A stretch of DNA of 64,000 nt from Prolixibacter denitrificans. Its GTDB lineage: Bacteria; Bacteroidota; Bacteroidia; Bacteroidales; Prolixibacteraceae. The DNA is taken from positions 559,805 through 623,804 of the forward strand of contig NZ_PYGC01000001.1 in NCBI RefSeq assembly GCF_003014495.1, written 5' to 3'. Position numbers and translations under genes: made by a program. The stretch's first letter is position 1. Each line of letters opens with the position of its first letter. Below, piece by piece: positions 18,211-26,932 of this stretch. Below the pieces are notes generated by a model. The model was not told the origin of the DNA and made no database searches. It was given only the letters and a program-made list of their open reading frames with translations.

Positions 18211-19296
18211 TCAGGGCATCCGGTAAATAATGGAATTGATAATCATACCCGCTCCAACCGAGGTGAGCACAATGTTGTCACCTGAATTGAAAGCATGATC
18301 TTCCATTTTCCCTTTACTGATTAAATCATACAACGTGGGAACCGTCGCCGAAGATGAGTTACCGAATTTCCGGATGGTCATCGGCATCAAATCTTTCGGA
18401 TAACTGCGCTTGCCATAGAGCTTAAACAAACGTCCCAGGATCGCATCGTCCATTTTTTCGTTGGCCTGATGGATCAATACTTTGCTCACATCTTCCAAAC
18501 CTAGACCTGCATCTTCCAAACTTTGTTTTACCACACCAGGAACAACGGATAAAGCATAAACATACACTTTGTTTCCCATCATCCGGATGTACAGTTCGTT
18601 GCCTTCGAAAGCCGGATTAACCGATTCGGCCATCTTCAGCCACTCTCCGCCATCAATTGCATCGGCGCGGCTGGCGTGTGAAATAATACCTACCGGGACA
18701 TCGCTTTCGCGGGCTTCAACAATCACCGCTCCTGCTCCGTCGGAAAAAATCATCGAATCCCGATCGTGCGGGTCGCGTACCCGGGAATTCACATCCGAAC
18801 CGATAACGAGGCCACGTTTGAAAGTGCCGCTCTTGATATATGCGTCGGCAACAATCATGGCGGTGGTCCATCCCGGGCAACCAGCTACTACATCATGACA
18901 CATACACGACGGATTCTTGATATCCAGCATTCGTTTCACCCGGGTAGAAATGGGTGGCATGATGTCGGTGCGCGGATTATTGATGTCCATATCGCCAAAG
19001 TTGTTGGCCACAATCAGGAAATCAAATGATTCGGCATCGTAACCGGATGATTCGATAGCATCTTTCGCAGCGAAAGCAGCCAGATCGCTTGTTTTATGCT
19101 CCGGATTGGCATAACGGCGCTCTTCGATATTGGTGATTTCGTTGAATTTTTGAATGATCTCGGCGTTGGGCCGCTCAAACTTCTCTCCGGTTGCCGGGTC
19201 ATGAAATTCCCAATCGAGGAAATGGTCGTTCGGTATTACTACTGGAGGAATATACGAACCACTACCGACAATAACGGTATAAAGCTTTTTATCCAT
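18211..19296 (-). CDS. FabH-like 3-oxoacyl-ACP synthase III family protein
   Basis: Thiolase-fold condensing enzyme of 361 residues. The KAS III triad is present: Cys in VVAGCPGW, His in LIHQANEKM, Asn in KFGNSSSATVP. Compared with housekeeping FabH (about 320-335 residues) it has a longer N-terminal region (DWEFHDPATGEKFERPNAEI), so it belongs to a divergent Bacteroidetes subgroup. It starts 5 nt after the lpxH stop, so the two are surely cotranscribed. That suggests a role in lipid or LPS acyl-chain supply, but this is inference. It could be a specialised lipid or secondary-metabolite condensing enzyme rather than the fatty-acid initiator. Confidence 0.85.
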   Translation of the reverse strand: MDKKLYTVIVGSGSYIPPVVIPNDHFLDWEFHDPATGEKFERPNAEIIQKFNEITNIEERRYANPEHKTSDLAAFAAKDAIESSGYDAESFDFLIVANNFGDMDINNPRTDIMPPISTRVKRMLDIKNPSCMCHDVVAGCPGWTTAMIVADAYIKSGTFKRGLVIGSDVNSRVRDPHDRDSMIFSDGAGAVIVEARESDVPVGIISHASRADAIDGGEWLKMAESVNPAFEGNELYIRMMGNKVYVYALSVVPGVVKQSLEDAGLGLEDVSKVLIHQANEKMDDAILGRLFKLYGKRSYPKDLMPMTIRKFGNSSSATVPTLYDLISKGKMEDHAFNSGDNIVLTSVGAGMIINSIIYRMP

Positions 19297-19301
19297 ACAA
19301 T

Positions 19302-20078
19302 TTAATTTTTCCCACTCGGGGGAGTATTATGAATTCTTTCCAGTCGAAAATCAGTACCGTCAAATACTCCGTAAGAATACGACTTAATCCACTCTCCCAG
19401 TAAAAACAATTTGCTCTCCTCATTCAGGTCGTATTCGAGCGCCAGGTGACGGTGTCCAAAAACAAAATAATCAAAGTGCTTTCCTTCATTGATCATTCTC
19501 CGGGCAAACGAAATCTGTTCTTCGTTTTCTTCGCCCATAAATCTTGCCCCATCAACGCCGTTGGATAAACGGCTGTGTTTCGACCAGCGATGCGCCAGTC
19601 CAAAAGCAAAATTGGGGTGAAGCCTGGAAAATAACCATTGAGCTGCGCGATTATGAAAGAGAGCTTTGATAAACAAGTAGCCTTTATCGGAAGGATTCAG
19701 TCCGTCGCCATGTGCCAGGAAAAAACGTTTGCCCTTTATTTCGGTCTCAAACGGTTCCCGGTGAACAATGACTCCGGTTTCGGACGGTAAATAATCGAAT
19801 ACCCATACATCGTGATTTCCTGTAAAGAAATGCACGGGAATGCCTTTATCGGTTATTTCTGCTATTTTCCCCAATACCCTGACGAATCCACGGGGAGCGA
19901 CTCTTTTGTATTCAAACCAAAAGTCGAAAATATCCCCCATCAGGAAAATCATCTCGGCGTCGTGACTTATCTCCTCGAGCCATGAGACAAACAGCTTTTC
20001 CCTTTCGGAATTGTCATTCAAAGCCGGCGCCCCAAGGTGCACATCCGATACAAAATATATTTTATTACGAGACGTCAC
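19302..20078 (-). CDS. lpxH: UDP-2,3-diacylglucosamine diphosphatase (LpxH type)
   Basis: Peripheral inner-membrane metallophosphoesterase of lipid A synthesis, hydrolysing UDP-2,3-diacylglucosamine to lipid X and UMP. Calcineurin-fold metal motifs are in order: DVHLG, GDIFDFW, GNHD, AHGDG and GHRH. The helical insertion between GNHD and GHRH (residues about 125-185) with many Arg and His matches LpxH lipid-binding caps. The 258-residue length fits. It has a good promoter upstream and is followed after 5 nt by the FabH-like gene. Confidence 0.92.
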   Translation of the reverse strand: MTSRNKIYFVSDVHLGAPALNDNSEREKLFVSWLEEISHDAEMIFLMGDIFDFWFEYKRVAPRGFVRVLGKIAEITDKGIPVHFFTGNHDVWVFDYLPSETGVIVHREPFETEIKGKRFFLAHGDGLNPSDKGYLFIKALFHNRAAQWLFSRLHPNFAFGLAHRWSKHSRLSNGVDGARFMGEENEEQISFARRMINEGKHFDYFVFGHRHLALEYDLNEESKLFLLGEWIKSYSYGVFDGTDFRLERIHNTPPSGKN

Positions 20079-20122
20079 CCTACTACCTGTATACGAATCT
20101 ATTTCTCATTTCAAAATCACTG

Positions 20123-20152
20123 CAAAGATAGATGTAAAAACGAAGAATTCAA
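20123..20152 (-). promoter_or_regulatory. Promoter of lpxH
   Basis: On the minus strand: TTG (20152-20150), 19-nt spacer, TATCTTTG (20130-20123). The expected transcription start is about 40 nt before the lpxH ATG. Confidence 0.72.
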
Positions 20153-20190
20153 GAGTAAAAATGCTTCGCAGCACTGTTTTCATCCGGTAT

Positions 20191-20226
20191 AAAAAGAAAA
20201 AAGACCAGCCAAAAGCTCGTCTTTTT
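20191..20226 (-). terminator. Terminator of the thioredoxin-like lipoprotein gene
   Basis: An 12-bp stem (20198-20209 with 20215-20226, one G-G mismatch) with loop CAAAA, followed on the minus strand by a T-rich run. Confidence 0.75.
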
Positions 20227-20248
20227 CCGGATTATTTAAGTTGAAATA

Positions 20249-21394
20249 TCACTTCAAATATTTTTGCAGTGTGTTATTCAGAGCCGGTCCCATCAGGTTT
20301 TTCGCCAGAATCGAACCATCCTTACCCAACAGGTAATTGTACGGAATGGTTTGGATATTGTAATTCCTAACAGCCTGTACACTTCCTTTCATATCGCCAA
20401 CATTGGTCCAGGTAAGATGGTCCTGCTGAATTGCATTGAGCCATGCAGTACGGCTAGTGTCGATACTTACCTGGTAAATATCAAATCCTTTGGGATGATA
20501 TTTCTTGTAATTCGCCACCAAAACCGGGTTCATCACACGCGAATCGCGATTCTGACCAGCCCAGAACTGAACCAGTACATATTTTCCGCGCATCGACGAA
20601 AGCGAAACGTCTTTTCCTTCCGGATTAGGCAGCGTAATATTCGGGCTGTTTTGTCCTTTCTGCTTAATCAGCTGCGTCATCTTTTGGTTATTTTGCTGAC
20701 GCATAATATCCAGTGTATTGGAGTGCAGCGCTTTTACCTGGCTACTGTTAGGATACATCGCCGACAGCGCCGAAGCTGCTACTTTCATGGTATGCAAATC
20801 CTGCACAATAAAATTGCCATCGTCCCATTTCTGGTACAGCGCCATTACACTTGACAGAGAGAACGGGTGTTCCATCACAAATTTCTTGAGGTAGGCTGCG
20901 TGCTTGTTTTTCAGCGCGACATACTCATCGTTCCACTGCTTGCGCTCACTGTCGTAAGCTGCATCACCTTTGTGGGTATTAAATAGGTTCTTCAGCGAAT
21001 CGAGTTGATGTTTTACATCGGTGTAATGAGTATTCAACTCCTTCACCAACTTTGAGCCGAGCGAACCTTTCACCGTATAATCTGACGGCAAATTCTTGTA
21101 ACTTCCGGTAACCGTTGCCTGCTCGGTCGAATCGAGCAACAGAGTTACAAAGTTGTTATCGTTGAATTTCAACAGGTAGAATGTCGGCTCAGTAGCATTT
21201 CCTTTGAGCTCGAATTGTCCTTTATTGCTCACTTCTACCGAATCAACCGGAATCTGTGAACCGACTTTCAACTCATTCAGGTATATCATCTTCCCGCCGG
21301 CACCATTGATGGTTCCCGAAACAGAAAAATTGGTTTTCTCTCCGCATGAATAAAGCAGAAAAAGAATGGCTACTGCAAAAAACAATTTTTTCAT
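20249..21394 (-). CDS. DUF4369/thioredoxin-fold lipoprotein lacking CXXC
   Basis: A 381-residue lipoprotein: signal ending LLYSC with lipidated C17. Residues about 20-115 form a DUF4369-like beta domain (VSGTINGAGGKMIYLNEL), followed by a helical linker and an AhpC/TlpA-like thioredoxin domain from about residue 245 (ITLPNPEGKDVSLSSMRGK). In redox-active relatives the next segment is WAxWCxPC, but here it reads FWAGQNRDSR (277-286). There is no CXXC and no nearby Cys, so disulfide exchange is unlikely. The cis-Pro loop (TIPYNYLL) remains. It probably acts as a binding or scaffold protein in the periplasm. Monocistronic with its own terminator. Confidence 0.85.
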   Translation of the reverse strand: MKKLFFAVAILFLLYSCGEKTNFSVSGTINGAGGKMIYLNELKVGSQIPVDSVEVSNKGQFELKGNATEPTFYLLKFNDNNFVTLLLDSTEQATVTGSYKNLPSDYTVKGSLGSKLVKELNTHYTDVKHQLDSLKNLFNTHKGDAAYDSERKQWNDEYVALKNKHAAYLKKFVMEHPFSLSSVMALYQKWDDGNFIVQDLHTMKVAASALSAMYPNSSQVKALHSNTLDIMRQQNNQKMTQLIKQKGQNSPNITLPNPEGKDVSLSSMRGKYVLVQFWAGQNRDSRVMNPVLVANYKKYHPKGFDIYQVSIDTSRTAWLNAIQQDHLTWTNVGDMKGSVQAVRNYNIQTIPYNYLLGKDGSILAKNLMGPALNNTLQKYLK

Positions 21395-21659
21395 GTGCTG
21401 TTTCTTTTCTTCAAAGGTTAAGGTGTCTTCTCGCCATTAAAAGACAAAAAGGTTTGTCTCACCTGTGGTTTTAGTCTTGCGTAATATTCTCATCCCGGTT
21501 TTACGCTTCGGTTTGCATGGCCGTATTCCGAAAATAGAAGAGCTATGCAGGGAGCAAAAATATAAATTCCACCGATAACTTGACATCTTCCGCAAGGTTT
21601 GTAAAACATTCCCTGCCGATTAGCTGTTTCTCTGAACCGCCGGCATACTTATTTTTCTT

Positions 21660-21667
21660 TACTTTTG
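21660..21667 (+). promoter_or_regulatory. -7 box upstream of ribF
   Basis: TACTTTTG, 23 nt before the proposed GTG start at 21691; no clear -33 element. It lies inside the open frame upstream and so decides the start. Confidence 0.45.
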
Positions 21668-21690
21668 TCGCGAATAAAATTTTACCACAA

Positions 21691-22626
21691 GTGGAGATTC
21701 ATAACGGACTTGAACATTTTAATGCCAATAAACCGGTAATTACCATAGGAACGTTCGACGGTGTCCATCTGGGCCACCGACAGGTTATTTCCCGGCTAAA
21801 GGAGATTGCCGATTCCGTTAATGGTGAATCAGTGATTTTTACTTTCTACCCGCACCCCCGTCTGATTGTCAGTCCTGAAGAGAATACGTTGCGTTTGTTA
21901 ACAACCCGTGACGAAAAAATTGATCTTTTTCGGGAAATTGGCATCGACCATTTGGTGATTTTTCCGTTTACAACGGAATTTTCCAAACTCTCCTATGAAG
22001 ATTTTGTGAGAACCATTTTGGTTGGGAAAATGAACATCAGTCACCTGGTGGTTGGCTACGACCATAAACTGGGACGAAATCGGGAAGGAAATTACACAGT
22101 TCTGAAAGAACTTTCGAAGGAACTCAATTTTACCATTGAACAACTGGACGTTTTATTAATGGAAGATGTCAACATCAGCTCAACGAAAATACGTCAGTCG
22201 CTGGAAACAGGAAATGTAGCCAGGGCTAACCGATATCTGGGGTACGATTATACGCTAACAGGAAAAGTGATTGCCGGCAACCAACTGGGGCGTAAACTGG
22301 GTTTTCCCACCGCCAACATCGAAACGTTGGATGAGCATAAACTCATTCCTCATGACGGTGTTTATGCTGTCAGAGTAAAAATTGACAATTCCGATTATGA
22401 GGGAATGCTCAATATCGGTACACGCCCAACCATCAGTCATAATGCCGATCATCGGAGTATCGAAGTCCACATTTTCGACTTCAACCAGGATATTTACATG
22501 CACGAACTGACGCTCTATTTTGTTGGCAAAATCCGCGATGAGCATAAATTCGAATCGCTCGATGCTTTGCAGGAGCAATTGAAAAAGGACAAAGAGAGCG
22601 CACTTGAAATACTTTCGGGACAATAG
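21691..22626 (+). CDS. ribF: Bifunctional riboflavin kinase / FAD synthetase
   Basis: Makes FMN from riboflavin and FAD from FMN. The N-terminal nucleotidyltransferase has TIGTFDGVHLGHRQV (HxGH type), a SVIFTFYPHP segment and the ISSTKIRQSLETG motif. The C-terminal riboflavin kinase domain starts near TGKVIAGNQLGRKLGFPTANIE. I choose GTG 21691 (311 residues). An open frame extends back to 21580, but those 37 residues are not family-like and contain a promoter box (21660-21667). The 296 nt before this start hold nothing else I can identify. No FMN riboswitch is visible. Confidence 0.93.
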   Translation: MEIHNGLEHFNANKPVITIGTFDGVHLGHRQVISRLKEIADSVNGESVIFTFYPHPRLIVSPEENTLRLLTTRDEKIDLFREIGIDHLVIFPFTTEFSKLSYEDFVRTILVGKMNISHLVVGYDHKLGRNREGNYTVLKELSKELNFTIEQLDVLLMEDVNISSTKIRQSLETGNVARANRYLGYDYTLTGKVIAGNQLGRKLGFPTANIETLDEHKLIPHDGVYAVRVKIDNSDYEGMLNIGTRPTISHNADHRSIEVHIFDFNQDIYMHELTLYFVGKIRDEHKFESLDALQEQLKKDKESALEILSGQ

Positions 22627-22672
22627 GCTTTCATCCTCAAACATGGGTGATTATCAGTCTTCAGTTTCGTTC

Positions 22673-22689
22673 TATTTTTGTTAATTTTG
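22673..22689 (+). promoter_or_regulatory. Overlapping -7 boxes upstream of ahcY
   Basis: TATTTTTG (22673-22680) and TAATTTTG (22682-22689) both match TAnnTTTG, 29-38 nt before the ahcY ATG. No exact -33 TTG is at the usual spacing, only TTTCG near 22665. Confidence 0.45.
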
Positions 22690-22717
22690 TGAGATTATTA
22701 ATACAGTTAAATAAATT

Positions 22718-24136
22718 ATGAGTGTTGTAACTGATACCAAAACAGATTATAAAGTCAGGGATATTTCGCTGGCCGATTTCGGAAGAAAAGAGATTGAGAT
22801 TGCTGAGAAAGAAATGCCCGGACTGATGTCCATCCGTGAAAAATACGGAAAGGAAAAGCCGCTCGCAGGTGCCCGTATCATGGGCTCTCTCCATATGACC
22901 ATTCAAACGGCCGTGCTGATTGAAACACTTGTGGAATTGGGAGCTGAAGTTCGCTGGGCTTCGTGTAATATTTTCTCTACGCAGGATCATGCTGCCGCTG
23001 CCATTGCCGCTGCTAATGTTCCGGTATTCGCCTGGAAAGGTGAAACACTGGCAGAATACTGGTGGTGTACTGAGCGTGCGCTGGATTTCGGTGAAGGAAA
23101 AGGCCCGCACCTGATTGTTGATGATGGTGGTGATGCAACACTGATGGTTCATTTGGGTTACAAAGCCGAAAAAGATGCTTCTGTTCTGGAGAAAGAAGCA
23201 GAAGGTGAGGATGAAGTTGAACTTCAGAAAATATTGAAACGCATTCTGTCAGAAACTCCCAATCGTTGGGAAAATGCGGTTAAAGAACTGAAAGGTGTTT
23301 CGGAAGAAACGACTACCGGAGTTCACCGCCTGTACCAAATGATGGAGCGTGGCGAATTGCTGTTCCCGGCCATTAATGTGAACGATTCGGTTACCAAATC
23401 GAAATTCGACAATACATATGGTTGCCGCGAATCGCTGGCCGACGGTATCAAACGTGCAACCGACGTGATGATTGCCGGTAAAGTGGTTGTAGTTTGTGGT
23501 TATGGCGACGTTGGTAAAGGCTGTGCCCGCTCGATGCGTGGTTATGGTGCCCGTGTGGTCGTTACCGAAATTGACCCGATTTGCGCTCTCCAGGCTGCCA
23601 TGGAAGGTTTTGAAGTAAAAACCGTGGAAGATGCACTGAGCGAAGGAAATATCTACGTAACCACTACCGGAAACAAAGATATCATTACCGCTGAGCACAT
23701 GGCCAACATGAAAGACCAGGCAATCGTCTGCAACATTGGTCACTTCGATAACGAAATTCAGGTAGCTCAGCTGGAAAAATGGCCCGGAATCAACAAAAAG
23801 AATATCAAACCGCAGGTTGACAAGTATGAGTATCCTGATGGACACTCCATCTTCCTGCTGGCCGAAGGTCGTTTGGTGAACCTGGGATGTGCCACCGGCC
23901 ACCCATCGTTTGTGATGAGTAACTCATTCACCAACCAGACACTGGCTCAGCTCGATCTTTGGAAAAATGATTATAAAGTTGATGTTTACCGTCTGCCCAA
24001 ACACCTTGACGAAGAGGTAGCCCGCTTGCACCTCGAACAGCTGGGTGTGAAGATGACAAAATTGACGAAAGAGCAGGCTGACTATATCGGGGTACCGGAA
24101 AACGGACCGTTCAAACCCGAACATTACCGCTATTAA
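22718..24136 (+). CDS. ahcY: Adenosylhomocysteinase
   Basis: Cytoplasmic hydrolase splitting S-adenosylhomocysteine into adenosine and homocysteine, so keeping methylation going. Typical 472-residue tetrameric form. Visible features are the substrate segment [15 protein letters not shown], then [14 protein letters not shown], the catalytic region [12 protein letters not shown], the NAD site [14 protein letters not shown] and the C-terminal KPEHYRY signature that reaches into the neighbouring subunit. Monocistronic, closed by a very strong terminator. I see no SAH riboswitch in the 90 nt leader. Confidence 0.98.
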   Translation: MSVVTDTKTDYKVRDISLADFGRKEIEIAEKEMPGLMSIREKYGKEKPLAGARIMGSLHMTIQTAVLIETLVELGAEVRWASCNIFSTQDHAAAAIAAANVPVFAWKGETLAEYWWCTERALDFGEGKGPHLIVDDGGDATLMVHLGYKAEKDASVLEKEAEGEDEVELQKILKRILSETPNRWENAVKELKGVSEETTTGVHRLYQMMERGELLFPAINVNDSVTKSKFDNTYGCRESLADGIKRATDVMIAGKVVVVCGYGDVGKGCARSMRGYGARVVVTEIDPICALQAAMEGFEVKTVEDALSEGNIYVTTTGNKDIITAEHMANMKDQAIVCNIGHFDNEIQVAQLEKWPGINKKNIKPQVDKYEYPDGHSIFLLAEGRLVNLGCATGHPSFVMSNSFTNQTLAQLDLWKNDYKVDVYRLPKHLDEEVARLHLEQLGVKMTKLTKEQADYIGVPENGPFKPEHYRY

Positions 24137-24146
24137 TCAGTAGCCC

Positions 24147-24200
24147 AAAACATAAAAAAGGGATGATTGGCGTTCAATCATCCCTTTTTTATGTTTTTTT
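24147..24200. terminator. Strong bidirectional terminator after ahcY
   Basis: A perfect stem of at least 20 bp (24150-24169 with 24175-24194, extendable to 23 bp) with loop GCGTT. A/T tracts on both sides allow use by ahcY (+) and the convergent lipoprotein gene (-). Confidence 0.92.
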
Positions 24201-24627
24201 AGTTGTGGACCCAAAGTCTACCACCGGCTTGGTCAACCTTATATTGATGTAGATTCCTGGTGGAAGGTCCTTCAATCGGGTATCCCCCACCGAAAAGGCT
24301 GTATTGCGAACCGCAGCACGAACAGGTGGCAATGCCGCTGTCATCGGGCGTTACCGTACAACTTGCCTTGGCTTCGTACGGGCAGCAAGTGTCGAAAGCA
24401 TAGAACCCGTTACCATTGTTCATAACAATAATTCCGGTATATCCCTGTGGAAAGACCTGGTAATTTCCGGGTACCGACAAATCGTTATTCGTCGCCAGGT
24501 TGATATAAAAATCCACCGGCACCTCAGGAATATACGATTGCTGATCCTTTTGACAGCTGTTGGCCGACAGAAGAAACAGTACGACCAAACTAATTTGCAG
24601 CCATGGCTTCGATAATCCCTTCAACAT
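24199..24627 (-). CDS. Rieske-fold-like lipoprotein with Cys-rich site
   Basis: A small lipoprotein (142 residues from ATG 24627; an ATG at 24648 adds 7). The signal ends LLSANSC. The body resembles a Rieske [2Fe-2S] domain, but the ligand boxes differ. The CxH box reads CPY (Cys-Pro-Tyr after another Cys) and the CxxH box reads CSCC, with an extra Cys in KASC. Both histidines are thus missing while five or six Cys are present. A CAAATTTA box at 24654-24661 is a minus-strand -7 candidate and favours the shorter start. Relatives with CPY...CCGS are, as far as I recall, common in Bacteroidetes. The bound metal, if any, is unknown. Confidence 0.75.
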   Translation of the reverse strand: MLKGLSKPWLQISLVVLFLLSANSCQKDQQSYIPEVPVDFYINLATNNDLSVPGNYQVFPQGYTGIIVMNNGNGFYAFDTCCPYEAKASCTVTPDDSGIATCSCCGSQYSLFGGGYPIEGPSTRNLHQYKVDQAGGRLWVHN

Positions 24628-24666
24628 TTTTAGTATATTTAGCAACACAGCAGCAAATTTAGGAAA

Positions 24667-25185
24667 ATGCTAAGCAACATGGTTTTACTTACACAAATAA
24701 ATACAGCCGGCGTTGGCGATTATGTCTTTATCATTCTGATAATTGTTGTTTCCATTGTGCAGGCAATCAACAAGCAGCGCAAAAAGGAACGGATGAAACA
24801 GATGCAGGACAACGGCGGGAATAACGGTTGGGAACAACCAAAGCAGCAAAGAGAACCGTACAATCCGATGGATGAAAAACGTGAAGATCCGTTCGGGACG
24901 TTATTCGATCGCATGGAAGAGGTGTTTGACCCGGTACAGTACCCTTCGCAAGAGCCCGAACCGGAAATGGAAATGACCAATAATAAAGTAGGGCAACCGG
25001 AAATCAGTAACAAAAAAGTTGAAGAGATTATAACGAAAAGTCGGCAGGCGAAAATGCCGGGTGACATTACCGCTACATCGGTCTATCATAAAGGGAAAAA
25101 GGAACCACTCAAGAAAAGTATCCGACGGGATTTTGACCCGCGAAAAGCTGTTATCTATTCCGAAATAATCAACCGCAAGTATTGA
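24667..25185 (+). CDS. Small membrane-anchored protein of unknown function
   Basis: A 172-residue protein with one N-terminal transmembrane segment (VGDYVFIILIIVVSIVQAI). A basic stretch (NKQRKKERMKQ) follows, then a Pro/Glu-rich, probably disordered middle and a basic C-terminal tail (LKKSIRRDFDPRKAVIYSE). An in-frame ATG at 24679 is an equally good start. I do not recognise the family. It is divergent from the Rieske-like gene by 39 nt or less and precedes greA by 160 nt, which has its own -7 box. Confidence 0.6.
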   Translation: MLSNMVLLTQINTAGVGDYVFIILIIVVSIVQAINKQRKKERMKQMQDNGGNNGWEQPKQQREPYNPMDEKREDPFGTLFDRMEEVFDPVQYPSQEPEPEMEMTNNKVGQPEISNKKVEEIITKSRQAKMPGDITATSVYHKGKKEPLKKSIRRDFDPRKAVIYSEIINRKY

Positions 25186-25259
25186 AAATGGAGTAGTTAC
25201 GTTTCGAACGGAAAAAACATTTTTTACAACATCCTTCGTGGGATATTCGGGAAAAACCT

Positions 25260-25267
25260 TAAATTTG
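25260..25267 (+). promoter_or_regulatory. -7 box upstream of greA
   Basis: TAAATTTG, 80 nt before the greA ATG, with no exact -33 TTG at 18-21 nt. Confidence 0.4.
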
Positions 25268-25347
25268 TGTTTTACATCGAAGGAAGAGTTCCGTTTTTTT
25301 CGGGATTCTTCTTGTTTTTTTATGTGTTAACGAAAAATCTAAGTTAA

Positions 25348-25827
25348 ATGGCAAAGGTTACGTATATAACTGCTGAAGGTCTAAAAAAATTGAAAGCTGA
25401 TCTGGAACGCCTGATGACGGTTGAACGTCCGGCAATTTCAAAGCAGATAGGTGAAGCCATTGAAAAAGGCGATATTTCGGAAAATGCTGAGTACGATGCG
25501 GCCAAAGATGCCCAGGGTATGCTCGAAGCAAAAATTGCCAAACTTCAGGAACAGGTAGCCAACGCCCGTATTATCGACCAATCGAAAATTGACTGTTCAT
25601 CGGTTCAGATTCTGAACAAGGTGACTATCAAGAATAAAAAGAATAATGCCGTCATGGCTTACACCATTGTTTCAGAACACGAAGCTGACTTGAAGGCTGG
25701 TAAAATCAGTGTGAATACACCAATCGCACAGGGTTTGCTGGGCAAGAAAGTTGGCGACGAAGTAGAAATTCAGGTTCCGTCGGGCGTGATTCCTTTCGAA
25801 GTGGTCAATATTGAAATGGGTGTTTAA
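25348..25827 (+). CDS. greA: Transcript cleavage factor GreA
   Basis: Binds the secondary channel of RNA polymerase and stimulates cleavage of backtracked RNA. The 159-residue length is standard. The N-terminal coiled coil carries the acidic tip GDISENAEYD (D42, E45), the residues that hold the catalytic Mg. The C-terminal FKBP-like domain includes TPIAQGLLGKKVGDEVEI. It is followed after 21 nt by a HIT protein, likely cotranscribed. Confidence 0.96.
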   Translation: MAKVTYITAEGLKKLKADLERLMTVERPAISKQIGEAIEKGDISENAEYDAAKDAQGMLEAKIAKLQEQVANARIIDQSKIDCSSVQILNKVTIKNKKNNAVMAYTIVSEHEADLKAGKISVNTPIAQGLLGKKVGDEVEIQVPSGVIPFEVVNIEMGV

Positions 25828-25848
25828 TACCGGTAAAAACGAAAGTTT

Positions 25849-26241
25849 ATGGCAAGCATTTTCACGAAAATAGTCGAAGGCGAAATTCCGGCATACAAAG
25901 TGGCCGAGGATGAGAATTATCTTGCGTTCCTCGATATTTTCCCCCTGGCAAAAGGGCATGTACTGGTTATTCCAAAGAAAGAAGTAGACTATCTTTTTGA
26001 TTTGGACGACGAGTTATACATTGGTTTGCAACTGTTTGCCAAACGAGTCGCTGCCGCGTTGAAAAAAGCCATTCCTTGTAAAAAAGTCGGAGTTGCTGTT
26101 CTCGGCCTCGAGGTTCCGCATGCCCATATTCACCTGGTACCCATGCAGAGTGAGAAAGACATCAACTTCTCCAATCCGAAATTGAAACTGTCGGAAGAGG
26201 AGTTCAAGGAAATTACGGAAAAGATTAAGAAGGAATTATAA
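25849..26241 (+). CDS. HIT-family nucleotide hydrolase
   Basis: A 130-residue histidine-triad protein of the Hint type, hydrolysing phosphoramidate or related nucleotide bonds. The catalytic H91-A-H93-I-H95-L-V-P triad is intact and the N-terminal SIFTKIVEGEIPAYKVAED segment is family-typical. Physiological substrate not deducible. It is 21 nt after greA, sharing its transcript, and convergent with ruvC across a hairpin. Confidence 0.93.
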   Translation: MASIFTKIVEGEIPAYKVAEDENYLAFLDIFPLAKGHVLVIPKKEVDYLFDLDDELYIGLQLFAKRVAAALKKAIPCKKVGVAVLGLEVPHAHIHLVPMQSEKDINFSNPKLKLSEEEFKEITEKIKKEL

Positions 26242-26262
26242 TACAGCCAACTACTGGCTTTG

Positions 26263-26298
26263 AAAAAAGAAGGGATTGCGATGGTAGTCCCTTTTTTT
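26263..26298. terminator. Terminator between HIT gene and ruvC
   Basis: AAGGGA (26270-26275) pairs with TCCCTT (26288-26293), followed by a run of T that overlaps the ruvC stop. The A-rich left flank may also serve ruvC on the other strand. Confidence 0.65.
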
Positions 26299-26848
26299 AT
26301 TTGATTCGATCCGGATTTTTCCGGATAAACTCTTCCCAACTATTGTACGATTTCCCTTTGGCAGGATTTCTTCCCTGCAGGTAATGACAAACCGCTGCTG
26401 CCAACCCATCTGTCGCGTCCAGCTCTTTCGGGCGAATCTCCATGTTGAACATCTGCTTCAGGAAATAGGCCACCTGCTCTTTCGACGCCGAACCGGTACC
26501 CGTAATAGCTTGCTTGATCTTTAAGGGAGCATATTCAAATATGGGAACTCCGCGATACAGCGCAGCCGCCATGGCTACCCCTTGCGCCCGTCCCAACTTC
26601 AGCATCGACTGCACGTTCTTTCCATAGAACGGTGCTTCCAACGCGGCTTCATCGGGCTGGAAAGCATCGACCAAATAAAGGGTCCGCTCAAAAATATGAC
26701 GAAGTTTCTGGTAGTGATCGCCAAATCCGGACGTTTTCACCACCCCCAACGTAACGATTTGGGCTTTCGTTCCGATGACTTTTACTACGCCATAGCCCAT
26801 CACATTCGAGCCCGGGTCAATTCCTAATATGGTTTTTTCCTTTTCCAA
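26297..26848 (-). CDS. ruvC: Crossover junction endodeoxyribonuclease RuvC
   Basis: Resolves Holliday junctions with RuvAB. RNase H-like catalytic residues are visible: first Asp in LGIDPGS, Glu in ALEAPFYGK, and the two late Asp of LDATDGLAAAV. I propose the TTG at 26848 as start (183 residues), since family members begin a few residues before the ILGIDPG strand. The frame also offers an ATG at 26923, adding 25 residues that look non-family (MIFSFFKIIPHF). The start is therefore uncertain. RuvA and RuvB are not nearby. A short 21-nt direct repeat lies just upstream. Confidence 0.93.
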   Translation of the reverse strand: MEKEKTILGIDPGSNVMGYGVVKVIGTKAQIVTLGVVKTSGFGDHYQKLRHIFERTLYLVDAFQPDEAALEAPFYGKNVQSMLKLGRAQGVAMAAALYRGVPIFEYAPLKIKQAITGTGSASKEQVAYFLKQMFNMEIRPKELDATDGLAAAVCHYLQGRNPAKGKSYNSWEEFIRKNPDRIK

Positions 26849-26932
26849 TACAGTTGAATTTCGTTTCGAATTTACCGGTTTATTAACGAAATGGGGTATA
26901 ATTTTGAAAAAACTGAAAATCACGATTGTTCA

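Noticed and set aside
21395-21690. FMN riboswitch before ribF
   Set aside because: No RFN-element consensus segments are visible.
22627-22717. SAH-responsive riboswitch before ahcY
   Set aside because: The 90-nt leader has no G/C-rich stems or the expected pseudoknot; only promoter boxes are visible.
23249-23902. 217-codon minus-strand frame opposite ahcY
   Set aside because: Shadow of the conserved ahcY gene; no family features.
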